Part shown: one piece after another, positions 8,233 to 15,511 of the stretch | Layout: every line of letters begins with the position of its first letter | How positions within the stretch are numbered: position 1 is the stretch's first letter | Assembly: GCF_900169505.1 (NCBI RefSeq) | Contig: NZ_LT827021.1 | Coordinates: forward strand, 1,736,001 to 1,800,000 | Reading direction: 5' to 3' | Origin: Arabiibacter massiliensis | GTDB taxonomy: Bacteria; Actinomycetota; Coriobacteriia; Coriobacteriales; Eggerthellaceae | Length of the DNA: 64,000 bases | Made by a program: the position numbers and the translations under genes | The notes under the pieces: model-generated | Told to the model about the DNA's origin: nothing | Database searches by the model: none | The model's input: the letters and a program-made list of their open reading frames with translations, nothing else

Positions 8233-9672
8233 TCACCTTTGCCGATGGATCTGCGCCTCCATGCGGTCGATGAGGTTGAGCAGCTCCTGGCGGGAATGGA
8301 CGCCGAGCTTGGCGTAGGCGCGCCGCAGGTGGGTTTTCACCGTGTGCTCCGACAGCACGAGGAAGTCGGCGATGTAGCGCGCGCTGCGGCCGGACGAGAA
8401 CTCGCCGACCACCTGGAATTCTCGCGCTGACAGGTCGTAGGTGTCGCGCAGCAGCTCCAGCGCCGCGGCGTTGAGCGACTCGATGGAGCCGGTGGGCTCG
8501 TTCATCTCGTCGGGCGCGTCCGCGTAACGGCGCTCCCTGCTTCGCGCGAACAGCCAGAGATAGCTGAGCAGCAGCACCGCCATCGACGCGCCGAGCAGCC
8601 AGACGATGGCAGTGAGGGCCAGGTCGAAGTGCTGGGAGGCGAGCTCACCCAGCCCCGTCGCGGCCAGCGCACGACCGGCGGCGATGGAGAGCTGCGAGGC
8701 ACCCACCGCCAGCCCCAGCAGGAAGAGCGAGGGCAGCTTGCGCTCGTAGGCCTCGCTGGTGAACGCCATCCAGATAAGGCAGAAGAACGTGATGAGCAGC
8801 ACCACCATAAGCGGCCCCGTCCAGGCGGTGTCGGCGGGGTTCGCGCTGCGGAACAGCAGCACCGACATGAGCGCGAGCGCGGACACGGGGAACGCCACGT
8901 CAATGCTCGCCTTCTTCGGGCGCGCGAGGACGATCGCCAGGCACAACGCGGATGACACGGCCACGCCGAGGATGGAGGTGACCGCGGTCTGGGCGTAGTT
9001 GACGCCGCTCGCGATATCCAACTGCACGACGAAGCCGCACGAGGCCGAGAACACGATCGCGCCCGCCACGGCCCGCCTCGTGCGTGCCGCGAGCTCGGCC
9101 ATCGACATCGCAGGAGCGTCGTGGGGCATCATCACCTTGGCCACCGACTCGCCCGCGCGCATACATATGCCCAAGATGACGAGCGATGCCGCGAGGGCCA
9201 CGATGAACACGACGTCACGCCCGCCCGGGAACAGAGCCGTGCTCGCCGGCACGAGCAGCGTGTCCACCACGTAGCCGGCCGCGATCATGGGCACCGCCCA
9301 GCTGGGACGGTAGCTGGCGAGCACCTGCATCCAGCACAGGATGATGAGCGCCCACCCCACGCCGCCCGCAAGCGCCGCCGTGAAGGGAACGATACCGAGC
9401 GTCTCGGGGTAGGCGGCCAGCACCACGCGCGCCGCCAGCGCGCAGCATCCGCCGACGAACAGCGGCATCGCGCGGTCGAGCCGCCCGAGGTAGGAGAGAA
9501 CGGCGACGCCCAGATACGCGAGGCCGCCCGCCGCCACGCCGACGACGGCGTAGGGCTCCGGCGAGTACGGTCCCGTGCCCAGGTCGAGCAGCCGCGCACC
9601 CTGCAGCAGCCCGAACCCTACGACGGTGGCCGCTACCAGCAGCCTCGTCCTTCTTGCCGCATCCACCTGCAT
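8233..9672 (-). CDS. Membrane-anchored LuxR-type transcriptional regulator
   Basis: Protein of 479 residues. Seen: about 12 hydrophobic segments over residues 8-380, then a C-terminal LuxR helix-turn-helix at about 414-470 (LSAREFQVV, LSEHTVKTHLRRAYAKLG). Known: this architecture, a multi-span membrane sensor fused to a LuxR domain, is a hallmark of Eggerthellaceae regulators that sit beside inducible reductases. It is convergent with the flavoprotein at 6592, so it probably senses a substrate in the membrane and controls that gene. The start at 9672 was preferred to the longer frame because AAAGGGGGCGGGC precedes it and the extra 52 residues look non-coding. Confidence 0.88.
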   Translation of the reverse strand: MQVDAARRTRLLVAATVVGFGLLQGARLLDLGTGPYSPEPYAVVGVAAGGLAYLGVAVLSYLGRLDRAMPLFVGGCCALAARVVLAAYPETLGIVPFTAALAGGVGWALIILCWMQVLASYRPSWAVPMIAAGYVVDTLLVPASTALFPGGRDVVFIVALAASLVILGICMRAGESVAKVMMPHDAPAMSMAELAARTRRAVAGAIVFSASCGFVVQLDIASGVNYAQTAVTSILGVAVSSALCLAIVLARPKKASIDVAFPVSALALMSVLLFRSANPADTAWTGPLMVVLLITFFCLIWMAFTSEAYERKLPSLFLLGLAVGASQLSIAAGRALAATGLGELASQHFDLALTAIVWLLGASMAVLLLSYLWLFARSRERRYADAPDEMNEPTGSIESLNAAALELLRDTYDLSAREFQVVGEFSSGRSARYIADFLVLSEHTVKTHLRRAYAKLGVHSRQELLNLIDRMEAQIHRQR

Positions 9673-9883
9673 GCCCGCCCCCTTTCGCGTCCCGGCTTCC
9701 ACTCGCAGTATAACGCGCTCGGGCCGCGGCGCAGGTGTGCCTTGAAGCACGGTTGAGCCGCAGCGAGCAACGCGTTTGGCAGAATGACGCAGCAGCAGGA
9801 TGACATTACCCCCGTCCTGCGTCATCAAGATCGGCCTAACCCGGAGCGTTTCTGGCGCCGCTTCTGCCGTTTCCCCTTCGGTG

Positions 9884-9911
9884 TGAACATTTGCGACAGG
9901 GCGGGCGTGTT
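9884..9911 (+). promoter_or_regulatory. ECF-type promoter, probably autoregulated
   Basis: TGAAC (9884-9888), a 17-bp spacer, then CGTGTT (9906-9911). This matches the general ECF pattern GGAAC-N16/17-CGTNT and is nearly identical in layout to 12509-12536 before the second sigma gene. The -10 ends 22 bp before the sigma start, against 21 bp in the second copy. Confidence 0.5.
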
Positions 9912-9932
9912 ATGGTCAAGGAGGTGAAAAAC

Positions 9933-10625
9933 GTGCCCGAACATACCCGTGCCAAACCAACCCGCGCCACGAGGGCTCTCGGCTCCCAAGGGGAAGACCC
10001 CTCGATCGGGTTGCGCTCAAACGAATTCCTCGAGGAGGCGATGCGCCGCTGGGGATCCACCGTGCTGCGCCTCGCGCTCAACCAGATGCGCAGCCCCGCC
10101 GACGCCGAGGACGTGTTCCAAGACGTGTTCCTGCGGTTGCTGAAGGATCGCACCGCGTTCCGCGACGAGGAGCACCTCAAAGCCTGGCTTCTCCGCGTCA
10201 CCGTCAACCGGTGCCACGATCTGCAACGATCGGGAAAGCGGCGCGCCTGCGACCAGCTTGACGGCAACGCCACGACCATCGAGGCCCCCGACCTGTTCGC
10301 GTCCGACGTCTGGGAGGTCGTCGGCCAGCTGCCGGACGATCTGCGCGCCGTCGTGCACCTGCACTACGTCGAGGGATACGCCACCAAGGAGATCGCGCGC
10401 ATCGTCGACTGTCCTCCCGCCACCGTGCGAACCCGGCTGCACCGTGCCCGCGAAGCGCTCAAGAAGGCACTCGCCGACCCGATGCCGCCCAGCGCGCCCG
10501 CAGAACCCCGACCCCTCAACCCGCCCTCTACCTCCCCCGGAAAGGAGGCTTCCCATGAGCTACGATCCCGGCAAAGACTATGCTGCGAGAATGCGGCAGG
10601 TGAATGTATCCGACCCCCTGCTTGA
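9933..10625 (+). CDS. ECF-family RNA polymerase sigma factor (first of two)
   Basis: Protein of 230 residues if started at the GTG at 9933. Seen: sigma region 2 (FLEEAMRRWG to DVFQDVFLRLL) and region 4 (LPDDLRAVVHLHYVEGY then PPATVRTRLHRAREAL), the two-domain plan of ECF sigma factors. The GTG has an ideal AAGGAGGTG ribosome site; an ATG 21 bp upstream overlaps the predicted -10 element, so it should not be transcribed. The last 24 codons overlap the next gene by 71 bp in another frame. Its partner, the membrane protein at 10555, is the probable anti-sigma factor. About the same length and layout as the sigma factor at 12557. Confidence 0.9.
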   Translation: MPEHTRAKPTRATRALGSQGEDPSIGLRSNEFLEEAMRRWGSTVLRLALNQMRSPADAEDVFQDVFLRLLKDRTAFRDEEHLKAWLLRVTVNRCHDLQRSGKRRACDQLDGNATTIEAPDLFASDVWEVVGQLPDDLRAVVHLHYVEGYATKEIARIVDCPPATVRTRLHRAREALKKALADPMPPSAPAEPRPLNPPSTSPGKEASHELRSRQRLCCENAAGECIRPPA

Positions 10626-12408
10626 GCGTGTGCTCGAACAGGCCAACCAAGAGCGGCGCGTGGCGCGAGAAGCCGGCTCCCGCCGCTCTCCTAAACGTCC
10701 GTCGCGCCTGAAGCTGGCCGCTGCGGCATGCCTCGCCGCCGCGCTGATGGTCACGGGGCTCACGCTCGCGTGGCCCTCCTTGAGCCCGCTTGGCGGCGCC
10801 GACGCGTCGTCCTCGTTCACGCTCAAGGCGTACGGCGGCATCGACGACGCGCTTCTGCCCGACGGCTCCCAGGGCATGATCGCCTTCAACTGCGAGACCG
10901 AGACGCAGCGCTTCGTCTCGCCGAACCCCGACGAGTACGCGAACGAGGGGTTCTACACCGGCTGCGTGTTCCGCGTGGAGGGCGAGGGCATCGCCCGCAT
11001 CCAGGCGAACGTCTCGCGCGGCGAGCTGTACCGCGTGACGAGCGAGGAATTCACCGCGCAGAGCAACCCCGCGCTCGCGCAGGAGGTGGACTCGTGGAAG
11101 CCGACCAAGCGCGGCCAAGGCGAGCTTCTGGGCGCGTACGACCACGTGGCGGGCGTGCTGTTCCACGAGGCGGTGAACCCCGACGACGAGAACGCCGACA
11201 AGTTGCGCGGCGACCCGAGCATGGCGCGCAAGGTGAACCTCTACCAGCGCCTCGGGGCCACGGTGGACACCGACGCGAACGCCGGTACCGCAACCGATGC
11301 CACGCTTGACGAGTACGCGTTCGGGCTGTGGACGAACGAGCCGTTCGACGCGGTCGACCCGTCCGACCCTGCGGTCGACCCCGATGCAAATCTGGACGCC
11401 GCGCTCGACACGCTCGACGGCGCGCAGCTCACCGTCACGGTGACGTTCCACGATGGGCGCTGCGAGACGCAGGTGATCGACCTGCATGCGGCCGACTTCA
11501 AGGCGAACCTCGTCACGGTGGCGAACGGCATGAACAAGATGCTCGAGCTCGTGCCGCAGATCGTGGCCGAGTCCGACGAGGAGTACCGCGCGCTCGCCGC
11601 CAGCGGGGAGGGCGACGCAGCTCTCATCCACACGCTTTACGGGCTGGTGGCCGAGGAGAACGACGGGGCCTTCCCCTGCGGAGAGGCGTCCCATCCCGAG
11701 CTGGTCGAGCCGCTGACGAAGCCGCAGGTCATCGAGGCCCCGCCGCAACCGGTTGACGCGGGCGACATCGACACTACGCGCGGACCGGATCTGCCCAAGG
11801 ACGCCGTGGGCGAGCTGGGAACGCCGTTCCCGGGCGTCGGCAACGTGCTCGATGCTGACGGGAACCGGCTCGACCGGGCCGACGTCGTGCGCACTTACGA
11901 GCGCATCGAGCGCCTCGACGCCTTGCCCGAGGGCGCGGCCATCACTGATATGCTGAGGTACTACGAGGCGGGCGGCCGCTACGATCCCACGCTCGATCAC
12001 ATCGACAACGAGCGGGGCGGCTACTCCATCGCTGCGGACGGCACGCTCACCGACGGGTTCTCGTACGTGCTGCTCACGCAGACCGTCGTGAACGAGTCCG
12101 ACCAGGCTGCCGAGGCGTACCTGGGGTCGGGGTACTTCGCCACACTCGAGGCCAAGGCCGACGACGGAGACGCCTATCTCACGCGCTTGGCGACCGCCGG
12201 CGATAAGATGCTCTGGCGCAGCGGACATGAGGAGCCGGGCTGGGACACGCACTTCCTGTTCCAGGTCATGCAGCCAGGAGAGACGCGCGAGTTCGCAATG
12301 CTCTTCGTCGTGCCCGACGAGGCGCTGGCCGATCCCGACCTCGCGTTCGTGTACTACGACGACGAGGCGGGCCGCGAGAAGGCCGTGCGCGTGGGCGCAG
12401 TCGCGTAG
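10555..12408 (+). CDS. Single-span membrane protein, probable anti-sigma/sensor partner
   Basis: Protein of 617 residues with no family I can name firmly. Seen: a charged cytosolic N-terminus of about 50 residues, one membrane span at about 53-73, and an acidic extracytoplasmic part of about 540 residues without cysteine pairs or repeats. It starts inside the sigma gene with its own AAAGGAGG site. The N-terminal plan and the sequence just after the span (SFTLKAYGG) resemble the partner at 13134 (TFFLAAYAA). Inference: an anti-sigma factor that holds the ECF sigma factor at the membrane and senses something outside. No classical zinc-binding anti-sigma motif is visible, so this rests on gene order and topology. 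Confidence 0.65.
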   Translation: MSYDPGKDYAARMRQVNVSDPLLERVLEQANQERRVAREAGSRRSPKRPSRLKLAAAACLAAALMVTGLTLAWPSLSPLGGADASSSFTLKAYGGIDDALLPDGSQGMIAFNCETETQRFVSPNPDEYANEGFYTGCVFRVEGEGIARIQANVSRGELYRVTSEEFTAQSNPALAQEVDSWKPTKRGQGELLGAYDHVAGVLFHEAVNPDDENADKLRGDPSMARKVNLYQRLGATVDTDANAGTATDATLDEYAFGLWTNEPFDAVDPSDPAVDPDANLDAALDTLDGAQLTVTVTFHDGRCETQVIDLHAADFKANLVTVANGMNKMLELVPQIVAESDEEYRALAASGEGDAALIHTLYGLVAEENDGAFPCGEASHPELVEPLTKPQVIEAPPQPVDAGDIDTTRGPDLPKDAVGELGTPFPGVGNVLDADGNRLDRADVVRTYERIERLDALPEGAAITDMLRYYEAGGRYDPTLDHIDNERGGYSIAADGTLTDGFSYVLLTQTVVNESDQAAEAYLGSGYFATLEAKADDGDAYLTRLATAGDKMLWRSGHEEPGWDTHFLFQVMQPGETREFAMLFVVPDEALADPDLAFVYYDDEAGREKAVRVGAVA

Positions 12409-12429
12409 GCTTCGGCTCCACCCTTCGAA

Positions 12430-12464
12430 AATGGCATAAAGGGGGACTGTCCCCTTTTATGCCA
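12430..12464. repeat. Dispersed palindrome, family A (copy 1)
   Basis: TGGCATAAAGGGGGAC pairs with GTCCCCTTTTATGCCA around a single T, with one G-T wobble. It is the same core as the copies at 61690 and 63761. It lies directly after the membrane-protein stop and before a conventional terminator. Confidence 0.75.
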
Positions 12465-12467
12465 AAA

Positions 12468-12499
12468 AAGCCGCTCGCAGCAACGGGCGGCTTTTTTTT
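12468..12499 (+). terminator. Rho-independent terminator
   Basis: The stem AAGCCGC/GCGGCTT is followed by a run of eight T. It ends the first sigma/membrane-protein operon, just upstream of the second ECF promoter. Confidence 0.8.
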
Positions 12500-12508
12500 G
12501 CTTTCCCC

Positions 12509-12536
12509 GGAACAATCTCGGGCGGCAGGCCGTATT
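12509..12536 (+). promoter_or_regulatory. ECF-type promoter, probably autoregulated
   Basis: GGAAC (12509-12513), a 17-bp spacer, then CGTATT (12531-12536), 21 bp before the second sigma start. Same elements, spacing and distance to the gene as 9884-9911, suggesting that the two sigma factors recognise similar promoters, perhaps each other's. Confidence 0.55.
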
Positions 12537-12556
12537 GTTGCCAGAGAGGTGAATGC

Positions 12557-13210
12557 ATGCGCTTGCCATTTCAACGAAACAAGAGCCGCGCGTCCGGGCG
12601 CGACGAACCGCAGCCGCTGCGCTCGGACGCGTTCCTCGCCCGCGCCATGGACGCGTGGGGCGACACCGTGTACCGCGTTGCGCTCGCGCAGACGGGCTCG
12701 CCGAGCGACGCCGACGACGTGTACCAGGACGTGTTCCTGCGGCTGCTCGAAGACGCCACGCCGTTCGAGAGCGACGAGCACCTGAAGGCGTGGCTTCTGC
12801 GCGTCACCGTCAACCGCTGCCACGACCTGGCCCGATCGAGCTGGAACCGCCGCACCGAGGGGCTGGGGGCCGAGCAGGCGCGCGCGGCCGCGCCCGAGCC
12901 GTTCCGCTCGGACGTGTGGGAGGTGGTGGGCACGCTGCCCGAGCATCTGCGCGCGGCCGTGCACCTGTTCTACGTGGAGGGCTACTCCACCGACGAGATC
13001 GCGCGCATCGTCGGGTGCCAACCGGCCACCGTTCGCACGCGGCTCCACCGGGCGCGCGAGCAGCTGCGGACGTCCATGGAGGCGGACCGCGCCGAACCGA
13101 ACGATCCCCGAACCCCTGGAAAGGAGCCGACCGATGAACGAGCGCAAACCGAACCTCGACGACTACCGTTCGATGATGGGCGCGACGCATGCGCCAGCTC
13201 CCCTGCGTGA
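12557..13210 (+). CDS. ECF-family RNA polymerase sigma factor (second of two)
   Basis: Protein of 217 residues, a clear paralogue of the factor at 9933: region 2 (FLARAMDAWGDTVYRVAL, DDVYQDVFLRLL), the shared segment LKAWLLRVTVNRCHDL, and region 4 (LPEHLRAAVHLFYVEGYST, QPATVRTRLHRAREQL). ATG at 12557 follows AGAGGTGAATGC. Its 3' end overlaps the next gene by 77 bp, the same arrangement as the first pair. The two modules look like a tandem duplication that has since diverged, more so in the membrane partners than in the sigma factors. Confidence 0.9.
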   Translation: MRLPFQRNKSRASGRDEPQPLRSDAFLARAMDAWGDTVYRVALAQTGSPSDADDVYQDVFLRLLEDATPFESDEHLKAWLLRVTVNRCHDLARSSWNRRTEGLGAEQARAAAPEPFRSDVWEVVGTLPEHLRAAVHLFYVEGYSTDEIARIVGCQPATVRTRLHRAREQLRTSMEADRAEPNDPRTPGKEPTDERAQTEPRRLPFDDGRDACASSPA

Positions 13211-14111
13211 GGCCGTGCTGAGCGAGGCCCGAAGCCGCCGCAGGAATTCCCAGGCCGCAAGGCCGTCGGTTCGCGCCAAGAGGACCCAGCGGTCGCTCTC
13301 CAAGGGCCTTGCCACCGCGGCCTGCCTCGCGCTGGCGGCCGTCGCCGTCGCGGGAGGCCTCGTGTGGGGCGCGCCCGGCCTCATTTCGCCTGACGACGAA
13401 GGGGGCAACACGTTCTTCCTCGCCGCCTACGCTGCCGAAGGGGCGGGCATCCAGCCGGGGACGGCCGCCACTTTGAGCGCCGACGATTTCCTCGGCACCG
13501 GCGGGAACAGCGGAGCCTTCTACGATCCCGAGACGGGCCAGTTCACCGCCTACGACGAGTGGAGCGGGTTCAAGTACGGCTTCAACCTGGAATGCTCGGG
13601 GCGCAACGTCGCAAGCGTCGCCTACGAGATAGAGGGCGACCACGCCTACTTCGAGACGATCGACCTCGAGAAGGGCATGCGGCCCAGAACGCAGGAGGAG
13701 ATCGACGCCGGAAACACGTCGGCGTACAGCTACACCAAGGCCGTCACGTTCGACTACGACGACCAGCGGGGCATCCAAGACGATCGCATCTACAGCATCT
13801 ACCTGGGATTCCCCGTGCCGGAAGCAGCGAAGCAGGCCAGGTACGACATGGGCAACGGCGGCGACGCCCACCTCCTCTTCTACGAATGCGGGAAGGCCCT
13901 CGACCTGGAGGCGGCGCGCACGCTCGCGCAATGCCGCCTCCATCTGACCGCTACGTTCGAGGACGGCTCTACCCAGACCAAGACGTACGCCATCGTGCCC
14001 GTCGACGACGTAGAGCAGCGCATCAACGCCTATTGGGACGCCTGTTATGCTTCGCCGGACCGTTCCGAGCCGCCCTCGCTCTTCACCATCGTCGAGCTCG
14101 ACGAGGAGTAG
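13134..14111 (+). CDS. Single-span membrane protein, probable anti-sigma partner (paralogue)
   Basis: Protein of 325 residues. Seen: a basic cytosolic N-terminus of about 55 residues, a span at about 57-80, then an extracytoplasmic domain of about 245 residues, less than half that of the paralogue at 10555. ATG at 13134 follows AAAGGAGCCGACC, which lies inside the sigma coding sequence. Role inferred from position: membrane anchor or anti-sigma for the factor at 12557. The ectodomain difference suggests the two pairs sense different signals. Confidence 0.65.
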   Translation: MNERKPNLDDYRSMMGATHAPAPLREAVLSEARSRRRNSQAARPSVRAKRTQRSLSKGLATAACLALAAVAVAGGLVWGAPGLISPDDEGGNTFFLAAYAAEGAGIQPGTAATLSADDFLGTGGNSGAFYDPETGQFTAYDEWSGFKYGFNLECSGRNVASVAYEIEGDHAYFETIDLEKGMRPRTQEEIDAGNTSAYSYTKAVTFDYDDQRGIQDDRIYSIYLGFPVPEAAKQARYDMGNGGDAHLLFYECGKALDLEAARTLAQCRLHLTATFEDGSTQTKTYAIVPVDDVEQRINAYWDACYASPDRSEPPSLFTIVELDEE

Positions 14112-14133
14112 CCGCCGGCTTCGCCTCAGTGGC

Positions 14134-14154
14134 GGCAAGGGCTCTGCCCTTGCC
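14134..14154. terminator. Perfect hairpin after the second sigma operon
   Basis: GGCAAGGGC and GCCCTTGCC form a 9-bp stem with a 3-nt loop between two convergent genes. There is no T run, so termination is plausible but not certain. Confidence 0.45.
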
Positions 14155-14194
14155 CTACGCTCAACCTGTAGGAAACGGTGGATGGCCTCGATTC

Positions 14195-15205
14195 TCACTC
14201 CAGGAACAGCGCGCTTGTGGGTTCGAGGGCGCGGGCAAGCTCCTCTTCAGTTGGAAGGCACAGCGTGTAGCGCGAGGCGAAGAGTCCCTTGCCGTCGGCA
14301 AGCGCCGAGTATCGAGCCACGGTGGCGTCTTTCGTCGCGCAGAGGATGATGCCGATGGTGGGGTTGTCGTCCGGCTGCGTGCAGCGATCGTCGAACAGGC
14401 GCACGTAGAAGTCCATCTGGCCGACGTCCTGCGGCGTGATCTTGCCCGTCTTGAGGTCGATGAGCACGTAGCATTTCAGGATGCAGTTGTAGAACACGAG
14501 GTCGACGTAGTAGTTCTCCGTCTCCGTGGCGATGCGCTGCTGGCGCGCGACGAATGCGAAGCCCTTGCCGAGCTCTAAGAGGAACTCCTGGAGCCGGTCC
14601 ATGAGCGCCTGCTCGAGCTCGTCCTCGCGGTAGTCGGTGCGGCCGCCCATGTCGAGGAAGTCGAGCACGTAGGGATCCTTGAGCAAGCCGTCGGCCTTGG
14701 TGGGAGGCTCGAGCACCTTGACCTCCTGCCGGACGGACTCGCGCCCCTCCTCGCGCGTCGCAAGCAAGCGCTCGTAGTAGAAGGAATGGATCTCGCGGTC
14801 GAGCTGGCGCACCGTCCAGCGCTGGTCGACGGCCTCGCGCATGTAGAACAGGCGCTTCTTCTCGTCCTCCACGCGTATGAGCAGGCGATAGTGGGACCAG
14901 CTCAATTCGGAACACAGTGTGTTCCGAATTGGGAACGCGATGTAAAACTGCCTCATATGTCGAAGCGCACGCTCGGTGAACCCCTTCCCGAACTCCTTCG
15001 TCAGTCGTTCGGACAGGTACTCCATGAGATGCTTGCCGTACTCGGCGCGGCCGCCCTGCGCCTCCACGATCTGGCGGCCGACCTCCCAGTACGCCTCCAC
15101 CATGGCGTCGTTCACGGCGACGGCGGCCCTCCTCCGCGCCGCCTCGAGCGTGCCGCGCACCGAGTCGTACACCGCCGCGTCGCTCCGTGCCATCGAATCG
15201 TCCAT
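14195..15205 (-). CDS. PDDEXK nuclease domain protein, YhcG/DUF1016 family
   Basis: Protein of 336 residues. Seen: an N-terminal helical domain typical of DUF1016 (YWEVGRQIVEAQ, LSERLTKEFGKGFTERALRHMRQFY) and a C-terminal PDDEXK-like core YYVDLVFYN then VLIDLKTGKITPQD, in which the D and D-x-K residues match the nuclease active site. Known: family members are often single genes in accessory positions and are suspected of roles in DNA processing or phage defence; no reaction is established. Start at 15205 (MDDSMARS) has GAGGAGCGAGGC ahead of it and excludes a low-quality 24-residue extension. It stands alone, convergent with the sigma operon. Confidence 0.8.
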   Translation of the reverse strand: MDDSMARSDAAVYDSVRGTLEAARRRAAVAVNDAMVEAYWEVGRQIVEAQGGRAEYGKHLMEYLSERLTKEFGKGFTERALRHMRQFYIAFPIRNTLCSELSWSHYRLLIRVEDEKKRLFYMREAVDQRWTVRQLDREIHSFYYERLLATREEGRESVRQEVKVLEPPTKADGLLKDPYVLDFLDMGGRTDYREDELEQALMDRLQEFLLELGKGFAFVARQQRIATETENYYVDLVFYNCILKCYVLIDLKTGKITPQDVGQMDFYVRLFDDRCTQPDDNPTIGIILCATKDATVARYSALADGKGLFASRYTLCLPTEEELARALEPTSALFLE

Positions 15206-15511
15206 GCCTCGCTCCTCTCGTCCCCTTCGGGCACGCGTCGCGCATGCGCGCGCAAAGCGCGGCGGCGCGAAGGGCATTCCGTTGGCTTCGAGGATCTTGC
15301 AAGCGTGGTACGGACGGCGCGGAACCCGCCGCCATCTATGGGCATCCCGACAAAAGCAGGACGCGCTTGCACTGGCTCGTTTCTGAAGCTATTCTAGCAC
15401 ACAAAAAGGAACATTCGTACGTAAATTTCGTTCATGTTGAAGATTCGGACCCAAAAGGGCCGGATCGCATCGACCCGGCCCTTGCATCAGTTCGCTCGCA
15501 AGCGCTCGCCC
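15206..15511. other. 306-bp intergenic region
   Basis: Holds the nrdD terminator (15453-15483) and, on the minus strand, an A/T-rich stretch near 15390-15405 with a TAGAAT hexamer that could be the -10 of the nuclease gene. Nothing else is recognisable. Confidence 0.5.
15453..15483 (-). terminator. Rho-independent terminator of nrdD
   Basis: AAGGGCCGG (15455-15463) pairs perfectly with CCGGCCCTT (15475-15483); on the minus strand the stem runs into TTTT. It lies about 30 bp after the nrdD stop. Confidence 0.7.

Noticed and set aside
9891..9932. Longer N-terminus of the first ECF sigma factor (starts at 9891 or ATG 9912)
   Set aside because: These starts lie at or before the predicted -10 element, while GTG 9933 has an ideal ribosome site.
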